Origin: Anaerolineales bacterium
GTDB taxonomy: Bacteria > Chloroflexota > Anaerolineae > Anaerolineales > Anaerolineaceae
Reading direction: 5' to 3'
DNA: 64,000 bases
Assembly: GCA_020060485.1 (NCBI GenBank)
Contig: JAGVAB010000029.1
Span: 11,438 to 75,437 of the forward strand
Shown here in pieces: positions 26,092 to 36,532 of the stretch. Within the stretch, counting starts at the first letter, position 1. The number at the start of each line of letters is the position of its first letter. The notes beneath the pieces were generated by a model. It searched no databases. It was not told the origin of the DNA and saw only the letters and a list, made by a program, of their open reading frames with translations. The position numbers and the translations under genes were made by a program.

Positions 26092-26168
26092 AAGCACAGC
26101 CAAAGCGCCAGCGTTGGCGATGAAAAATGGCGGTTGGAAAGTGGCCTGATTTGCAACCGGATTTTGAC

Positions 26169-26197
26169 TTGATGTAGGTTGCCGCATGAAGTAAGAT
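26169..26197 (+). promoter_or_regulatory. Candidate promoter of the GT-C gene block
   Basis: TTGATG (26169-26174), 17-base spacer, TAAGAT (26192-26197), about 50 bases before the first GT-C gene. Confidence 0.5.
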
Positions 26198-26249
26198 TAA
26201 CAAGATTGTCCATTCTACAAAATCAACATGGGAAAGCGTAATTCTGATC

Positions 26250-28421
26250 ATGATGGATGAACCCAGTATTCTGGATTTTCTAAAGTCAAAATTGAACCCG
26301 GCCCGCTATGGAAGGATCAGCATCCCGCCGGACGACGGGGAATCAGGTGAAGGTCTTCAGGAAGCCTGGCGGCAGATACCGGCGGCGGTGGAGGAAAAAG
26401 CAGACCGAAAGCGGATCGCACTGTCTTTGCCGTGGAAGACCCTGGGGTGTCTTTTGCTGGCTTTGCTGGCGCAATTCCTTCTGGAGCCGCCGCAGCGCAA
26501 TGTTTTGCCGGCTGTGTTGATCTACACCTGGGCGGCGGTTCTGCTGGTTGTGACCCTGCTCAAGGATGAAGTGCAACTGGCAGAAAATGTGCCGGGGGAC
26601 AGGAAATTCGTCCCCCAGCTTCAACGCAGCAGTTTTCTAATCGGTCTGCCGCTGATGCTGATGGCTTTTGTGATGTTTGGCGGCAACCGCTTCAACATTC
26701 TGAATCTGGCACTTTGGGCGGCCATGCTGTTCTTCATGCTGAGAGCCCTTTGGGAGCGTGATCCTGAAAAGGTACAACGGCTCCGTCAGCGGGTGAGTGG
26801 TTTTCTGCGCAATGTTCCGCAAACCATCCGTTTTGAACCCTGGGATTTGCTGCTGGTGGGTGTGGCGTTACTGGCGGTGTATTTTCGATTTGTGCACCTG
26901 GCGCAAGTGCCAGGCGAGATGTTCAGCGATCACGCCGAAAAATTGATGGACGTGAAAGATGTGCTCGATGGGCAGTTCTCCATCTTTTTCCTACGCAATA
27001 CAGGGCGGGAAGCATTTCAAATGTATCTGACGGCTGCCGTCAGCCAGGTGTTTGGCACGGGCTTGAGTTTCCTGAGCTTGAAGATTGGCACGGCGCTGGC
27101 CGGCTTGTTCACCCTGCCATACATTTACCTGCTGGGCAAGGAAACCGGTAACAAGTGGGTGGGACTGGCAGCCGTTGTCCTGGCGGCGACAGCTTACTGG
27201 CCGAATATCATCGCCCGCGTGGCGCTGCGCTTTGCCTTGTATCCGCTGTTCACTGCACCGACCCTGTATTATTTGATCCGCGGTTTGCGCCGCTCACGCT
27301 GGAATGATTTCCTGCTGGCAGGTTTGGCGCTGGGGTTGGGTTTGCATGGCTACAGCCCGATGCGGATCGTACCTTTTGTGGTTGTGGCGGCTTTTGGTTT
27401 GTATCTTGTACATCAGCAATCCAAAGGGCAGCGCAAAGAAGCGCTGGCGGGTTTACTGGCTCTGGCTTTTGTCTCTCTTTTGATTTTTTTGCCGTTACTG
27501 CGCTATATGATGGTTGATCCGCAGATGTTTGGGTACCGCGCCTTTACCCGCATGGGAACCGCGGAAAGGACTTTCCCGGGATCACCGCTGGTTATCTTTT
27601 TGCAGAACAATTGGAAAGCCTTGATCATGCCTTTCTGGGACAATGGCGGCATCTGGGTGCATTCCAATCCTGGCCGGCCAGCGCTGGATGTGATTAGCGC
27701 GGCTTTCTATTTCCTGGGTTTGGTGATGGTATGCGTGCGATACGTGCGCAAGCGGGATTGGCTGGATCTATTCCTGATCGTGTCCATCCCGTTGCTGATG
27801 CTGCCTTCCACCCTTTCTCTTGCTTTTCCGGACGAGAACCCCTCACTCAATCGCACAGGCGGGGCGCTGGTGATCGTGTTCCTGATCGCTGGCATGGGAG
27901 CGGAGGGCGTGTTTGCCGCGCTCGCAAAAAAGACCAGGCATTGGCTGGGTAAGGGGCTGGTGGCATTGCTGGCGCTGACTTTGCTGGCTGTCTCGGCGAG
28001 ACAGAATTATGACCTGGTGCTGGTGCAATACGGTTCCCAGTTCATGCGGGGGGCCTGGAACACTTCCGAGATGGGAAAAGTGATCCGCGGCTTTGCGGAT
28101 ACATTTGGCGACCGGGATGCAGCTTATGTGATCCCTTACCCGCATTGGGTGGACACGCGCCTGGTGGGGATCAATGCCGGGTTTCCTGAAAAAGATTATG
28201 CACTTTGGCCGGAGGACATTGTGTCGACCATGTCCTCCGCTGGTCCAAAACTGTTCATTGTGAAGGAAGAAGATCTGCAATCCATGGAATTGCTGGATTC
28301 CATTTACCCGCGGGGTAGTTTTTCTTTATATACAAATCCATTGCCCGGCAAGAATTTCTGGATGTTCTTTGTGCCGCCGGAGACGGTGGTTGAATATCCT
28401 GAGTTGCAGCAAGGGGAATAA
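26250..28421 (+). CDS. GT39-like (PMT_2) integral membrane glycosyltransferase
   Basis: 723 residues. An N-terminal cytoplasmic stretch of about 70 residues and two pairs of hydrophobic segments precede the GT-C core, which begins near residue 200 (DLLLVGVALLAVYFRFVHL). The first outer loop has the acidic motif EMFSDHAEKLMD, the usual place of the catalytic Asp in GT-C enzymes, and NTGREAFQMYL follows. About 12-14 transmembrane helices end in a C-terminal soluble domain (about 600-723). GT39-like proteins use polyprenyl-phosphate sugars outside the membrane. It lies 27 bases before the fusion gene. The start (ATGATG) lacks a clear ribosome-binding site. Confidence 0.85.
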   Translation: MMDEPSILDFLKSKLNPARYGRISIPPDDGESGEGLQEAWRQIPAAVEEKADRKRIALSLPWKTLGCLLLALLAQFLLEPPQRNVLPAVLIYTWAAVLLVVTLLKDEVQLAENVPGDRKFVPQLQRSSFLIGLPLMLMAFVMFGGNRFNILNLALWAAMLFFMLRALWERDPEKVQRLRQRVSGFLRNVPQTIRFEPWDLLLVGVALLAVYFRFVHLAQVPGEMFSDHAEKLMDVKDVLDGQFSIFFLRNTGREAFQMYLTAAVSQVFGTGLSFLSLKIGTALAGLFTLPYIYLLGKETGNKWVGLAAVVLAATAYWPNIIARVALRFALYPLFTAPTLYYLIRGLRRSRWNDFLLAGLALGLGLHGYSPMRIVPFVVVAAFGLYLVHQQSKGQRKEALAGLLALAFVSLLIFLPLLRYMMVDPQMFGYRAFTRMGTAERTFPGSPLVIFLQNNWKALIMPFWDNGGIWVHSNPGRPALDVISAAFYFLGLVMVCVRYVRKRDWLDLFLIVSIPLLMLPSTLSLAFPDENPSLNRTGGALVIVFLIAGMGAEGVFAALAKKTRHWLGKGLVALLALTLLAVSARQNYDLVLVQYGSQFMRGAWNTSEMGKVIRGFADTFGDRDAAYVIPYPHWVDTRLVGINAGFPEKDYALWPEDIVSTMSSAGPKLFIVKEEDLQSMELLDSIYPRGSFSLYTNPLPGKNFWMFFVPPETVVEYPELQQGE

Positions 28422-28448
28422 GCCTGGTGCGATGATAAAGGTATGCAA

Positions 28449-31400
28449 ATGAACCTACACACACAAGATGAACATGTCAGCCTCCCCGGGAAATCGGGAC
28501 GACCCTCCTGGGTGTGGGGCATCCTTCTATTGGGCGTGATCCTGCTGGGAGCTTATTTCCGCTTCGTGGGTCTGGATTGGGATCAAAACCAGCATCTACA
28601 TCCAGATGAACGGTTTCTGACCATGGTTGAGACCGGCATTGCGCCAGTCAACAGCCTTGGGGAATATTTCAATACCGCTACATCCAGCTTGAACCCCAAC
28701 AACCGCGGTTTCGGTTTCTTTGTGTATGGCACGCTGCCAATCATCATGGTGCGCTATCTGGGGGAATGGACAGGGCAGACAGGGTTCGACCAGATCCAGA
28801 TGGTGGGACGGGCGGTTTCGGGCATTCTGGATCTGCTGACCGTGCTGCTGGTATATTTGATCGCGTTGCGCTTGTATGGCAAGCAGAGGCTGGCTTTGCT
28901 GGCGGCATCATTCTCAGCTTTTTCTGTGCTGCCGATCCAGATATCGCACTATTTTGTGGTGGACAATTACACCAATTTCTTCATCACCCTGGCCCTGCTC
29001 TTTGCCGTGCTGATTGCCACCAGGCCAGTAAAAGCATGTGAACAGGCAGAGGAGATTGACGCTGGTCTGGAGGATGAGGGCGGGGTCGATATTCCGGCAG
29101 GCGGACTGGGGGATATGTTGCTGCGCCAGTGGGATGGCATTGGCCTGTACCTGCTGTTTGGGGTGGCGCTGGGTATGGCGGTGGCATCCAAGATCAACGC
29201 CGCAGCCGCAGCACTGCTTTTGCCTGCGGCTGCTCTGGTCTGGTTTTACAAAACCGCGGAAGAAAGCCGGCAGGATGGCGTTTGGCTGGTGATACGCAAT
29301 CTGGTGCTGGGGGCGGTGGTCAGCTTGATCACCTTTCGCATCTTTCAGCCTTACGCCTTTAATGGTCCTGGTTTTTTCGGGATCGGTCTGAATCCGGATT
29401 GGGTGGAGACCATGAAGTCGCTTGCGGCTCAGACCAGCGGAGACGTGGATTTCCCGCCGGCCTTGCAGTGGGCACGCCGTCCGCTCTGGTTCTCCGGAAT
29501 GAATATGATCCTTTGGGGTCTGGGTTTGCCTTTGGGCATCCTGGCCTGGAGCGGGTTCCTGGGCATGGGCTGGAAGATGGTACGCGGCGGAGAGTGGCGG
29601 CAGCACCTGGTCTTGTGGAGCTGGACAGCATTTTATTTCACCTGGCAGTCATTCAATGGCAACCCAACCATGCGCTATCAGTTGCCGATCTACCCGGCAC
29701 TGGCGGTGATTGCGGCCTGGGCGATCTTTGCCCTGTGGGAACGAGTTAAGAGCCACAAGGAAGCAGGAAAGGGACTGGGTGGGCTGCATTGGGGACGGAT
29801 TGTTGTGCCAGCGATGGGCTTTCTGGTGCTTGTATTGACATTTGCCTGGGCTTTTGCTTTCACCCGCATCTACACCCGGCCGGTCACGCGAGTGGAGGCC
29901 AGTGAATGGATCTATCAAAATGTGCCGGCAGCGATTAATTTGCGTGTAGCCAATAACGGAGACGAGACCAATTTCCCGATTGCATTCAAAGCGGGTTATA
30001 CAGCCACTGCCTCACAGCCATTGGTAATGGCTTTTGTGCCGCACCAGTCTGCCAATATGGTCGGATTGAATTTTGCGCACGTGGTTAACCGTAACGGGGT
30101 TTCCGAAGAGGATCGGGTCAACCTGGATATCATCCTGTCACGAGAGCGGGATGGCAGTGATCCGTTGGGGGCAGAGCGGTTGACAAGCGCTTTTTCGCGC
30201 GGCGCTGAGCAGCGCGGGTCGGCACAGGATTTCTTTTTCACTTTTCCGGTGGCGCTCAAACAGGGCGAGATGGTGTATTTGATCCTGCGTCCGGAGGAAG
30301 GTGTGTCGCTGGATTTTGCCGGTCCAATGGCGATGCGTTTTAATAATGCCCAGGGTGATTTTCTGCAAGCACTGGCCGAACCGATGGATGCTTTGCGCCA
30401 GGGATCCAGTTACACCGCACATTTCAATTCGCGGGATGGGGGCACACTGCGTGCAGTGCATCTGCCGTGGGTGGTGGATTGGGAACAATTCCCGGAGGCC
30501 AAATTACTGCGGGTTAAGGTGATCCAGCCTGATGCTCTTGAGCAGGTGCTGGGTACGGCCGAGGTGGCTGATGCTTTTGCATTGAAAAATGATCCGCGTG
30601 GCAGGCCATTTACCCTTGATTTTGATCCGCCGGTGGAGCTTGCTCCTGGCCGTCAATATGTGCTGAGGGTTGAATTTGTGGATGGGCCAGGAGCAATTGC
30701 CTTGTATGGCAGCACGCAGGCCAAGGAAAGCTCGTGGGATGATCCCCTGCCGGTCGGCCTGTATGGATTGAGTCCTTACGATTACAACCTTGGGCTGTAC
30801 CGCACAGAGCTCAACTTTGAAATGTATTGGGATGACAACCAGGAAAAGCTGGAGCGTTTCATTGGCAATCTGGATCAGGCTGACTATGTGTTCATCAGCT
30901 CCAACCGCCAGTGGGGAACGACCACGCGCGTGCCGGAACGATATCCTTTGACAACCGCTTATTATCGCAATCTGTTGGGCTGCCCGGAGGACAGGGATAT
31001 CCTGTGGTGTTATCGGGTGGCGGAGCCGGGAATGTTTGAGGGCGAACTGGGTTTTACCCTGGTGAAAGTAGTGCAGTCTGACCCGAATTTGGGTGGACTG
31101 CGATTCAATACCCAATTTGCTGAAGAAGCTTTCACGGTGTACGATCATCCTAAAGTGCTGATCTTTCAAAAGCGGCCAGATTATAACCCGGAGAAGGTAC
31201 GCAGCCTGCTGAACTCGGTGGATTTGTCGACTGTGATCCGGGTGACACCCAAACAAGCCGGGAAACAGCCAGGGACACTGTTGCTGCCGGATGACAGGCT
31301 GGCTGCCCAGCGGGCAGGCGGTACCTGGACAGAATTGTTCAACCGGGACGCCATTTATAACCGGGCGCCCTGGCTGGGGGCGGTGCTGTGGTATGTTGTG

Positions 31401-33914
31401 GTCAGCCTGCTGGGCTGGGTGGTCATGCCGCTCGTGCGGATGGGATTGGGCGGCCTGCCAGACAAGGGCTATCCATTTGCGCGGCTGGTGGGGATGCTGC
31501 TGGTGGCCTGGCTGGTCTGGCTGGCTGGCTCGGCGGGCGTTCCGGTGACCCGTACTACGATCAGTGTGGTGATCCTGCTGGTACTGGCGGGCAACGCCTT
31601 CCTCTTCTGGAAACAGAGGATCAATCTGCGCCAGTTGTGGCAGACAAAACGCCGAGACATTCTGATCGCTGAGGGTGTTTTCCTGGCCTTTTTCGTGATT
31701 GACCTCTTGATCCGTTTGGGCAATCCTGACCTGTGGCATCCCTACAAGGGCGGCGAAAAGCCGATGGATTTTTCCTACTTCCAGGCGGTGTTGAAAAGCA
31801 CTACATTTCCGCCTTATGATCCCTGGTTTGCGGGCGGGTATATCAACTACTATTATTATGGTTTTGTGGTGGTGGGCGTGCTGGTCAAGTGGTTGGGAAT
31901 TGAGCCTTCGATTGCCTACAATCTGGTGCTGCCCACCTTGTTTGCTTTTGTGGGAGCGGGGGCTTTCTCAATCGGCTGGAATCTCTTTGCCGGGCAGGTG
32001 CGGCTTCCCCGTTTGTTTTTGACACAGCAATCGGATCAATCAGCTTTAAGTGAAGGGGAAGATCCAGCAGAAGGTGGTGAGGCGGAGGTAATTCTGGCTG
32101 CGAAACCGCCTGATGATGCTCCTTTAGCCAAAGAAGAAATAACAGGGGATCTGCCGTTGATTGCCGGATTGAGTACCTCTCTGGCTGTCTTGATCCTGGG
32201 CAATCTGGGGACGGTACGCATGATCGTGAACGGGTTCCAGCGCATGGCAGCGCCGGGCGGTCAAACGGGTGATGGGAATATCTTCCAGCGCTGGCTGTGG
32301 TTCTTTCAGGGTATTGGCAGGTTTTTCAGGGGCGGATTGCTGCCTTATCCGCCTGGAGACTGGTACTGGATACCCAGCCGGGCGATACCGGGGAATGTGA
32401 TCACCGAGTTTCCCTTCTTCACTTTCCTGTATGCAGACCTGCATGCGCATATGATCGCTTTGCCAATCACTCTGCTGGCGATCGCCTGGGCGGTGTCCAT
32501 TCTCAAGGGACGCTGGCAATGGCAATCCGCAGGGCGGCTGCCTGGGTGGGTCACGTATAGCTGCGCAATCTTTTTGGGAGCATTGACAATGGGCGCTTTG
32601 CGGCCCACCAATACCTGGGATTTTCCAACCTATGTTCTGGTTGGCGTGGCGGCGGTAACGTACACTTTCTTCCGGCATGGCTGGGAAAGCAGCGGCGGTG
32701 AAGACGGATCTTCTGCGAAACGAGGATGGTGGCGGTGGCTGGGCAGCCTGGCCTTGCTGCTGGTTTTGACATGGGGAATGTACCAACCTTTCAGCCGCTG
32801 GTATGGGGCCGGGTATACCAGTATCATGCTGTGGAAAATTGACGAACACACCCCGCTCGGCTCTTACCTGGTGCATTGGGGGTTGTTCCTGTTCGTGATC
32901 GTTAGCTGGCTGGTGTGGGAAACACGGGAATGGATGGCGACTACCCCGGTATCACACCTGAACAAGCTGCGCAGATACCTGGGCGTGATCTATGGTTCTC
33001 TGGCCTTGCTGGCTGGATTAACAGTGGTGCTGCTGGCGACAGGTGTGTCAATCGCCTGGCTGGCGCTTCCAATGGCTGCCTGGGCGGGGGTTCTGCTGCT
33101 TCGGCCTGACCAGCCGGACGAGAAGCGGCTGGTGCTGTTCCTGACGGGCAGTGCGTTGTTCATGACCCTGTTTGTTGAGGTGTTTGTGCTGGAAGGCGAT
33201 ATTGGCCGGATGAACACGGTTTTCAAGTTCTACATGCAGGCCTGGGTGATGTTTGCCATATCGGCTGCTGCGGCTTTGCTGTGGCTGCTGCCAGTTGTGG
33301 TGGCGAACTGGGCGATGACCGGGTGGCGTATTTGGCGATTTGGACTGGGGGCGCTGCTGTTCAGTGCTTTCCTGTTCCCGGTGGCAGGCGGCTTGGACAA
33401 GGTCACAGACCGGATGAGCAGAAATGCGCCGCACACCCTGGATGGCATGGCTTACATGATGACAGCCACCTACAGCGACCAGGGAATGGATATGGATTTG
33501 GGTCAGGATTATCAAGCCATTCAATGGATGCTGGAGAATGTTGAAGGCTCACCGGTGATCGTGGAAGGGAATACGCCGGAATATCGCTGGGGAAGCCGTT
33601 TTACGATCAACACTGGTTTGCCGGGTGTGGTCGGCTGGAACTGGCACCAGCGCCAGCAGCGTTCGGTTGTCTCTTCGGAGTGGGTTACCAGGCGGGTGGA
33701 TGCGATTACCACTTTCTATACGACCAGCAATCGGGCGGCGGTTGAAGACTTCTTGCGGCGATACGATGTACAATATATCATAGTCGGCCAACTGGAACAG
33801 GCATATTTTCCAGGGCAGGGCTTGGTGAAATTTGAAGAATGGAACGGCGACCTGTGGCAGAGTGTATACCGGCAGGATGATACTGTCATCTATCAGGTAT
33901 TGCTTGCCGATTAG
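28449..33914 (+). CDS. Giant membrane protein: GT39-like N-half fused to DUF2298 (Chlor_Arch_YYY) C-half
   Basis: 1821 residues. The N-half is GT-C-like: a first transmembrane helix (YFRFVGLDWDQN), then the motif HPDERF (51-56), the usual position of catalytic acids, and about 12 helices to residue ~480. A soluble, probably beta-rich region (about 490-960) follows. The C-half (about 975-1821) is DUF2298: GEKPMDFSYFQAVLKS, then the signature INYYYYG near 1134, DLHAHMIALP, PTNTWDFPTYV and RMNTVFKFYMQAW. An acidic 40-residue insert lies near 1200. The ATG at 28449 has AGG seven bases upstream; 28443 is too close to it. Function unknown; an extracytoplasmic glycosyltransferase role is inferred. 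Its C-half is paralogous to the next gene. Confidence 0.85.
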   Translation: MNLHTQDEHVSLPGKSGRPSWVWGILLLGVILLGAYFRFVGLDWDQNQHLHPDERFLTMVETGIAPVNSLGEYFNTATSSLNPNNRGFGFFVYGTLPIIMVRYLGEWTGQTGFDQIQMVGRAVSGILDLLTVLLVYLIALRLYGKQRLALLAASFSAFSVLPIQISHYFVVDNYTNFFITLALLFAVLIATRPVKACEQAEEIDAGLEDEGGVDIPAGGLGDMLLRQWDGIGLYLLFGVALGMAVASKINAAAAALLLPAAALVWFYKTAEESRQDGVWLVIRNLVLGAVVSLITFRIFQPYAFNGPGFFGIGLNPDWVETMKSLAAQTSGDVDFPPALQWARRPLWFSGMNMILWGLGLPLGILAWSGFLGMGWKMVRGGEWRQHLVLWSWTAFYFTWQSFNGNPTMRYQLPIYPALAVIAAWAIFALWERVKSHKEAGKGLGGLHWGRIVVPAMGFLVLVLTFAWAFAFTRIYTRPVTRVEASEWIYQNVPAAINLRVANNGDETNFPIAFKAGYTATASQPLVMAFVPHQSANMVGLNFAHVVNRNGVSEEDRVNLDIILSRERDGSDPLGAERLTSAFSRGAEQRGSAQDFFFTFPVALKQGEMVYLILRPEEGVSLDFAGPMAMRFNNAQGDFLQALAEPMDALRQGSSYTAHFNSRDGGTLRAVHLPWVVDWEQFPEAKLLRVKVIQPDALEQVLGTAEVADAFALKNDPRGRPFTLDFDPPVELAPGRQYVLRVEFVDGPGAIALYGSTQAKESSWDDPLPVGLYGLSPYDYNLGLYRTELNFEMYWDDNQEKLERFIGNLDQADYVFISSNRQWGTTTRVPERYPLTTAYYRNLLGCPEDRDILWCYRVAEPGMFEGELGFTLVKVVQSDPNLGGLRFNTQFAEEAFTVYDHPKVLIFQKRPDYNPEKVRSLLNSVDLSTVIRVTPKQAGKQPGTLLLPDDRLAAQRAGGTWTELFNRDAIYNRAPWLGAVLWYVVVSLLGWVVMPLVRMGLGGLPDKGYPFARLVGMLLVAWLVWLAGSAGVPVTRTTISVVILLVLAGNAFLFWKQRINLRQLWQTKRRDILIAEGVFLAFFVIDLLIRLGNPDLWHPYKGGEKPMDFSYFQAVLKSTTFPPYDPWFAGGYINYYYYGFVVVGVLVKWLGIEPSIAYNLVLPTLFAFVGAGAFSIGWNLFAGQVRLPRLFLTQQSDQSALSEGEDPAEGGEAEVILAAKPPDDAPLAKEEITGDLPLIAGLSTSLAVLILGNLGTVRMIVNGFQRMAAPGGQTGDGNIFQRWLWFFQGIGRFFRGGLLPYPPGDWYWIPSRAIPGNVITEFPFFTFLYADLHAHMIALPITLLAIAWAVSILKGRWQWQSAGRLPGWVTYSCAIFLGALTMGALRPTNTWDFPTYVLVGVAAVTYTFFRHGWESSGGEDGSSAKRGWWRWLGSLALLLVLTWGMYQPFSRWYGAGYTSIMLWKIDEHTPLGSYLVHWGLFLFVIVSWLVWETREWMATTPVSHLNKLRRYLGVIYGSLALLAGLTVVLLATGVSIAWLALPMAAWAGVLLLRPDQPDEKRLVLFLTGSALFMTLFVEVFVLEGDIGRMNTVFKFYMQAWVMFAISAAAALLWLLPVVVANWAMTGWRIWRFGLGALLFSAFLFPVAGGLDKVTDRMSRNAPHTLDGMAYMMTATYSDQGMDMDLGQDYQAIQWMLENVEGSPVIVEGNTPEYRWGSRFTINTGLPGVVGWNWHQRQQRSVVSSEWVTRRVDAITTFYTTSNRAAVEDFLRRYDVQYIIVGQLEQAYFPGQGLVKFEEWNGDLWQSVYRQDDTVIYQVLLAD

Positions 33915-33949
33915 ATTCAGGAAGACCGGCGGAAAGTGACTGCTTGAAC

Positions 33950-36526
33950 ATGTTTGATTTCTTGCTCTGGTATCTATTTTTGCTGGCACTAGGCTGGCTA
34001 TCGTTCCCGATCGCCTATCGGTTGATGCCCAATTTGGCCGACCGGGGATTTGCACTTGCACGGCCTTTGGGGCTTTTGATCTGGGGGTATATTTTCTGGC
34101 TGCTGGCTTCTCTGCAATTTGTGCGAAATGATGCGGGAGGAATGCTGCTCGCCCTGCTGTTTGTAGCAGGACTGAGTGCGTTGTCGCTCAAGGGACGTTG
34201 GCGAGAATTTGTTGATTGGCTGGCAGATCACAAGAGAGTGATCTTAACAGTTGAAGTGCTGTTCCTGATTGGTTTTGCATTCTGGACATATGTGCGTGCC
34301 GGTAACCCGGATATTTCGGGCACTGAAAAACCTATGGAAATGGCCTTCATCAATGCCATCTTGCGCTCACCGACCTTTCCGCCGCGTGACCCCTGGCTGG
34401 CTGGTTACTCCATCTCTTATTATTACTTCGGCTATGTCATGATCGCCATGTTGATGCGGATGACGGGTGTCGAACCGGGGGTGGCGTTCAATCTGGCATC
34501 TGCTTTGTGGTTTGCCCTGACGGCGGCAGCAGCCTATGGGATCGTCTTTAATTTGCTTGCCAGCCGGCACCGACAACGGCCGATGAAAGCGGCCGCGCAA
34601 ATTGGCGGGGCATTGCTGGGGCCTTTGTTTGTCTTGCTGTTGGGTAATCTGGAAGGAATGTTGGAAGTATTCCATTCAGGAGGTTTGTTCTGGCGGCAGA
34701 CGGCAGACGGAGGATGGCAATCCCGTTTCTGGAGCTGGCTGGATTTGCAGGAGCTTGTCAATCCGCCATCACCGCCATTTACCTGGCGGCCAGAGCGGCC
34801 GGGAGGCATCTGGTGGTGGCGCGCTTCGCGCGTGCTGCAGGACTATGATCTGGCAGGTGGGAGCAAGGAAGTGATTGATGAATTTCCATTTTTCTCTTAC
34901 CTTTTGGCAGACCTGCACCCGCATGTGCTGGCTATGCCGTTCGTGCTGCTGGCTGTTGGCCTGGCTTTGCAGTTCTTCCTGCGCCCGGAAGGCTTCCAGT
35001 TTGGCGGTGAATCACTGGTGAGCTGGTTTGGCCGTTGGGCACGCGGAGAAGAGGTTTATCTGCGGCATCTGGCATTGTACCAGTGGCTGCGGCAGGGAGA
35101 GTTCTGGCTGGTGGTGCTGGTGATGGGCGGCCTGGCGTTTTTGAACACCTGGGACTTTCCGATCTATGTGGGTTTATATGCGGCGATTGTGGCGTTGAAG
35201 CGCATGCAGCGGGAAGGCTGGCATGCCGGTCTGTTGAGCCTTTTTATGCGTATAGGTATTACAGTAGGTCTGCTGGGTGTCTTGCTGTACCTGCCTTTTT
35301 ACAGCGGGTTTGCTTCCCAGGCTGGCGGATTCCTGCCCAGCATGGCCTTTTTCACCAGAGGGGTGCATTTCTGGGTGATGTTTGGTACGCTGTTGATCCC
35401 GATTGCTTTTTATCTGATCTGGTTATGGTGGACTGCCGGCAATCGCCAGCAGTTGATGAAGGGCTTGAAGTTTGCCCTGCTGCTGGTGGGCGGCCTGTGG
35501 GTATTTTCCTTTCTGGCAGCTGGAATGATGGTTTGGCTGCCGGATATCATTCCTGATTCGGCCAGACTCAATAGTGGGGCGAGTTTTCTGCTCAGCTTGC
35601 AGGGTGCGGGTGATGCGTTCACGTTATTGTTTGGATCGCTGGTGCGCCGCCTGGCCCAACCGGGAACATGGATCACCCTGATCGGACTGCTGACTTTAGT
35701 CTGGTCATTGGTTGGTGTATTCACTGAAGCGAAGCCCAAAACAGGCAGGGACGATAAACGCAAGCTAACCACGGCTGATGGTTTTGTGCTGGCGTTGTTA
35801 TTTGTGGGTGCAGGGCTGGTGCTGTTTCCTGAGTTTATGTATCTGCGGGACCAGTTCAGCACGCGCATGAACACCATCTTCAAGTTCTATTTTCAGGCCT
35901 GGATCTTGTGGGCGATTGCGGCGGCGTATGGCTCAGTGGTTTTGTGGGGTGAGCTGAAGAAATTGCAAAAGGGCTTGTATGCTGTTGTCTGGTCTATGGT
36001 GTTGATCAGTGCGCTGGCTTACCCGGTGTTTGGACTGCTTTCGCAGACAAGGAATTTTGGCTTCACTGATCTTTCACTGGACGGAACGCGGTTCATCAGC
36101 TATTATGCTTCCGATGACCTGGCGGCAATCCAATGGCTGCGGCAGGCCCCGGATGGCGTAATCGTGGAAGCGGTGGGTGGCAGTTACAGTGGGTATGCGC
36201 GCATTGCCACCCACACCGGGCTGCCCAATCTGCTTGGCTGGCCAGGTCACGAAAGTCAGTGGCGGGGCGGAGCAGAGGAGATGGGTTCGCGCCAGGTTGA
36301 GATTGAAACCGTGTACCAGACCAACCGCTGGGAGGAGGCCAAACCCATTTTGGAGCGCTACCAGGTGCGGTATGTAGTGGTGGGCAATCTCGAACGCAGT
36401 ACCTACCGGGTCAGCGAGGCAAAATTTACGCAGCATCTCAGGCCGGTGTTTACTCAGGGCAACATCGTTATTTTCGAAGTGCCTGGGGCAGCAACGTCGT
36501 CTGATCAATCTAACCAACTGAGGTAA
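33950..36526 (+). CDS. DUF2298 (Chlor_Arch_YYY) membrane protein
   Basis: 858 residues, around 16 transmembrane segments. It shares with the C-half of the preceding protein the segments GTEKPMEMAFINAILRSPTF, ISYYYFGY (about 153-160), DLHPHVLAMPF, FLNTWDFPIYV and RMNTIFKFYFQAW, in the same order, so the two arose by duplication. It ends in a soluble domain with the same IVEAVGGSYSGYARIATHTGLPN-type region seen in the fusion (VEGNTPEYRWGSRF). A TTG six bases earlier (33944) is an alternative start; the ribosome-binding site is poor. It lies 35 bases after the fusion gene and six before the next. Biochemical role unknown. Confidence 0.85.
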   Translation: MFDFLLWYLFLLALGWLSFPIAYRLMPNLADRGFALARPLGLLIWGYIFWLLASLQFVRNDAGGMLLALLFVAGLSALSLKGRWREFVDWLADHKRVILTVEVLFLIGFAFWTYVRAGNPDISGTEKPMEMAFINAILRSPTFPPRDPWLAGYSISYYYFGYVMIAMLMRMTGVEPGVAFNLASALWFALTAAAAYGIVFNLLASRHRQRPMKAAAQIGGALLGPLFVLLLGNLEGMLEVFHSGGLFWRQTADGGWQSRFWSWLDLQELVNPPSPPFTWRPERPGGIWWWRASRVLQDYDLAGGSKEVIDEFPFFSYLLADLHPHVLAMPFVLLAVGLALQFFLRPEGFQFGGESLVSWFGRWARGEEVYLRHLALYQWLRQGEFWLVVLVMGGLAFLNTWDFPIYVGLYAAIVALKRMQREGWHAGLLSLFMRIGITVGLLGVLLYLPFYSGFASQAGGFLPSMAFFTRGVHFWVMFGTLLIPIAFYLIWLWWTAGNRQQLMKGLKFALLLVGGLWVFSFLAAGMMVWLPDIIPDSARLNSGASFLLSLQGAGDAFTLLFGSLVRRLAQPGTWITLIGLLTLVWSLVGVFTEAKPKTGRDDKRKLTTADGFVLALLFVGAGLVLFPEFMYLRDQFSTRMNTIFKFYFQAWILWAIAAAYGSVVLWGELKKLQKGLYAVVWSMVLISALAYPVFGLLSQTRNFGFTDLSLDGTRFISYYASDDLAAIQWLRQAPDGVIVEAVGGSYSGYARIATHTGLPNLLGWPGHESQWRGGAEEMGSRQVEIETVYQTNRWEEAKPILERYQVRYVVVGNLERSTYRVSEAKFTQHLRPVFTQGNIVIFEVPGAATSSDQSNQLR

Positions 36527-36532
36527 GAAGGC

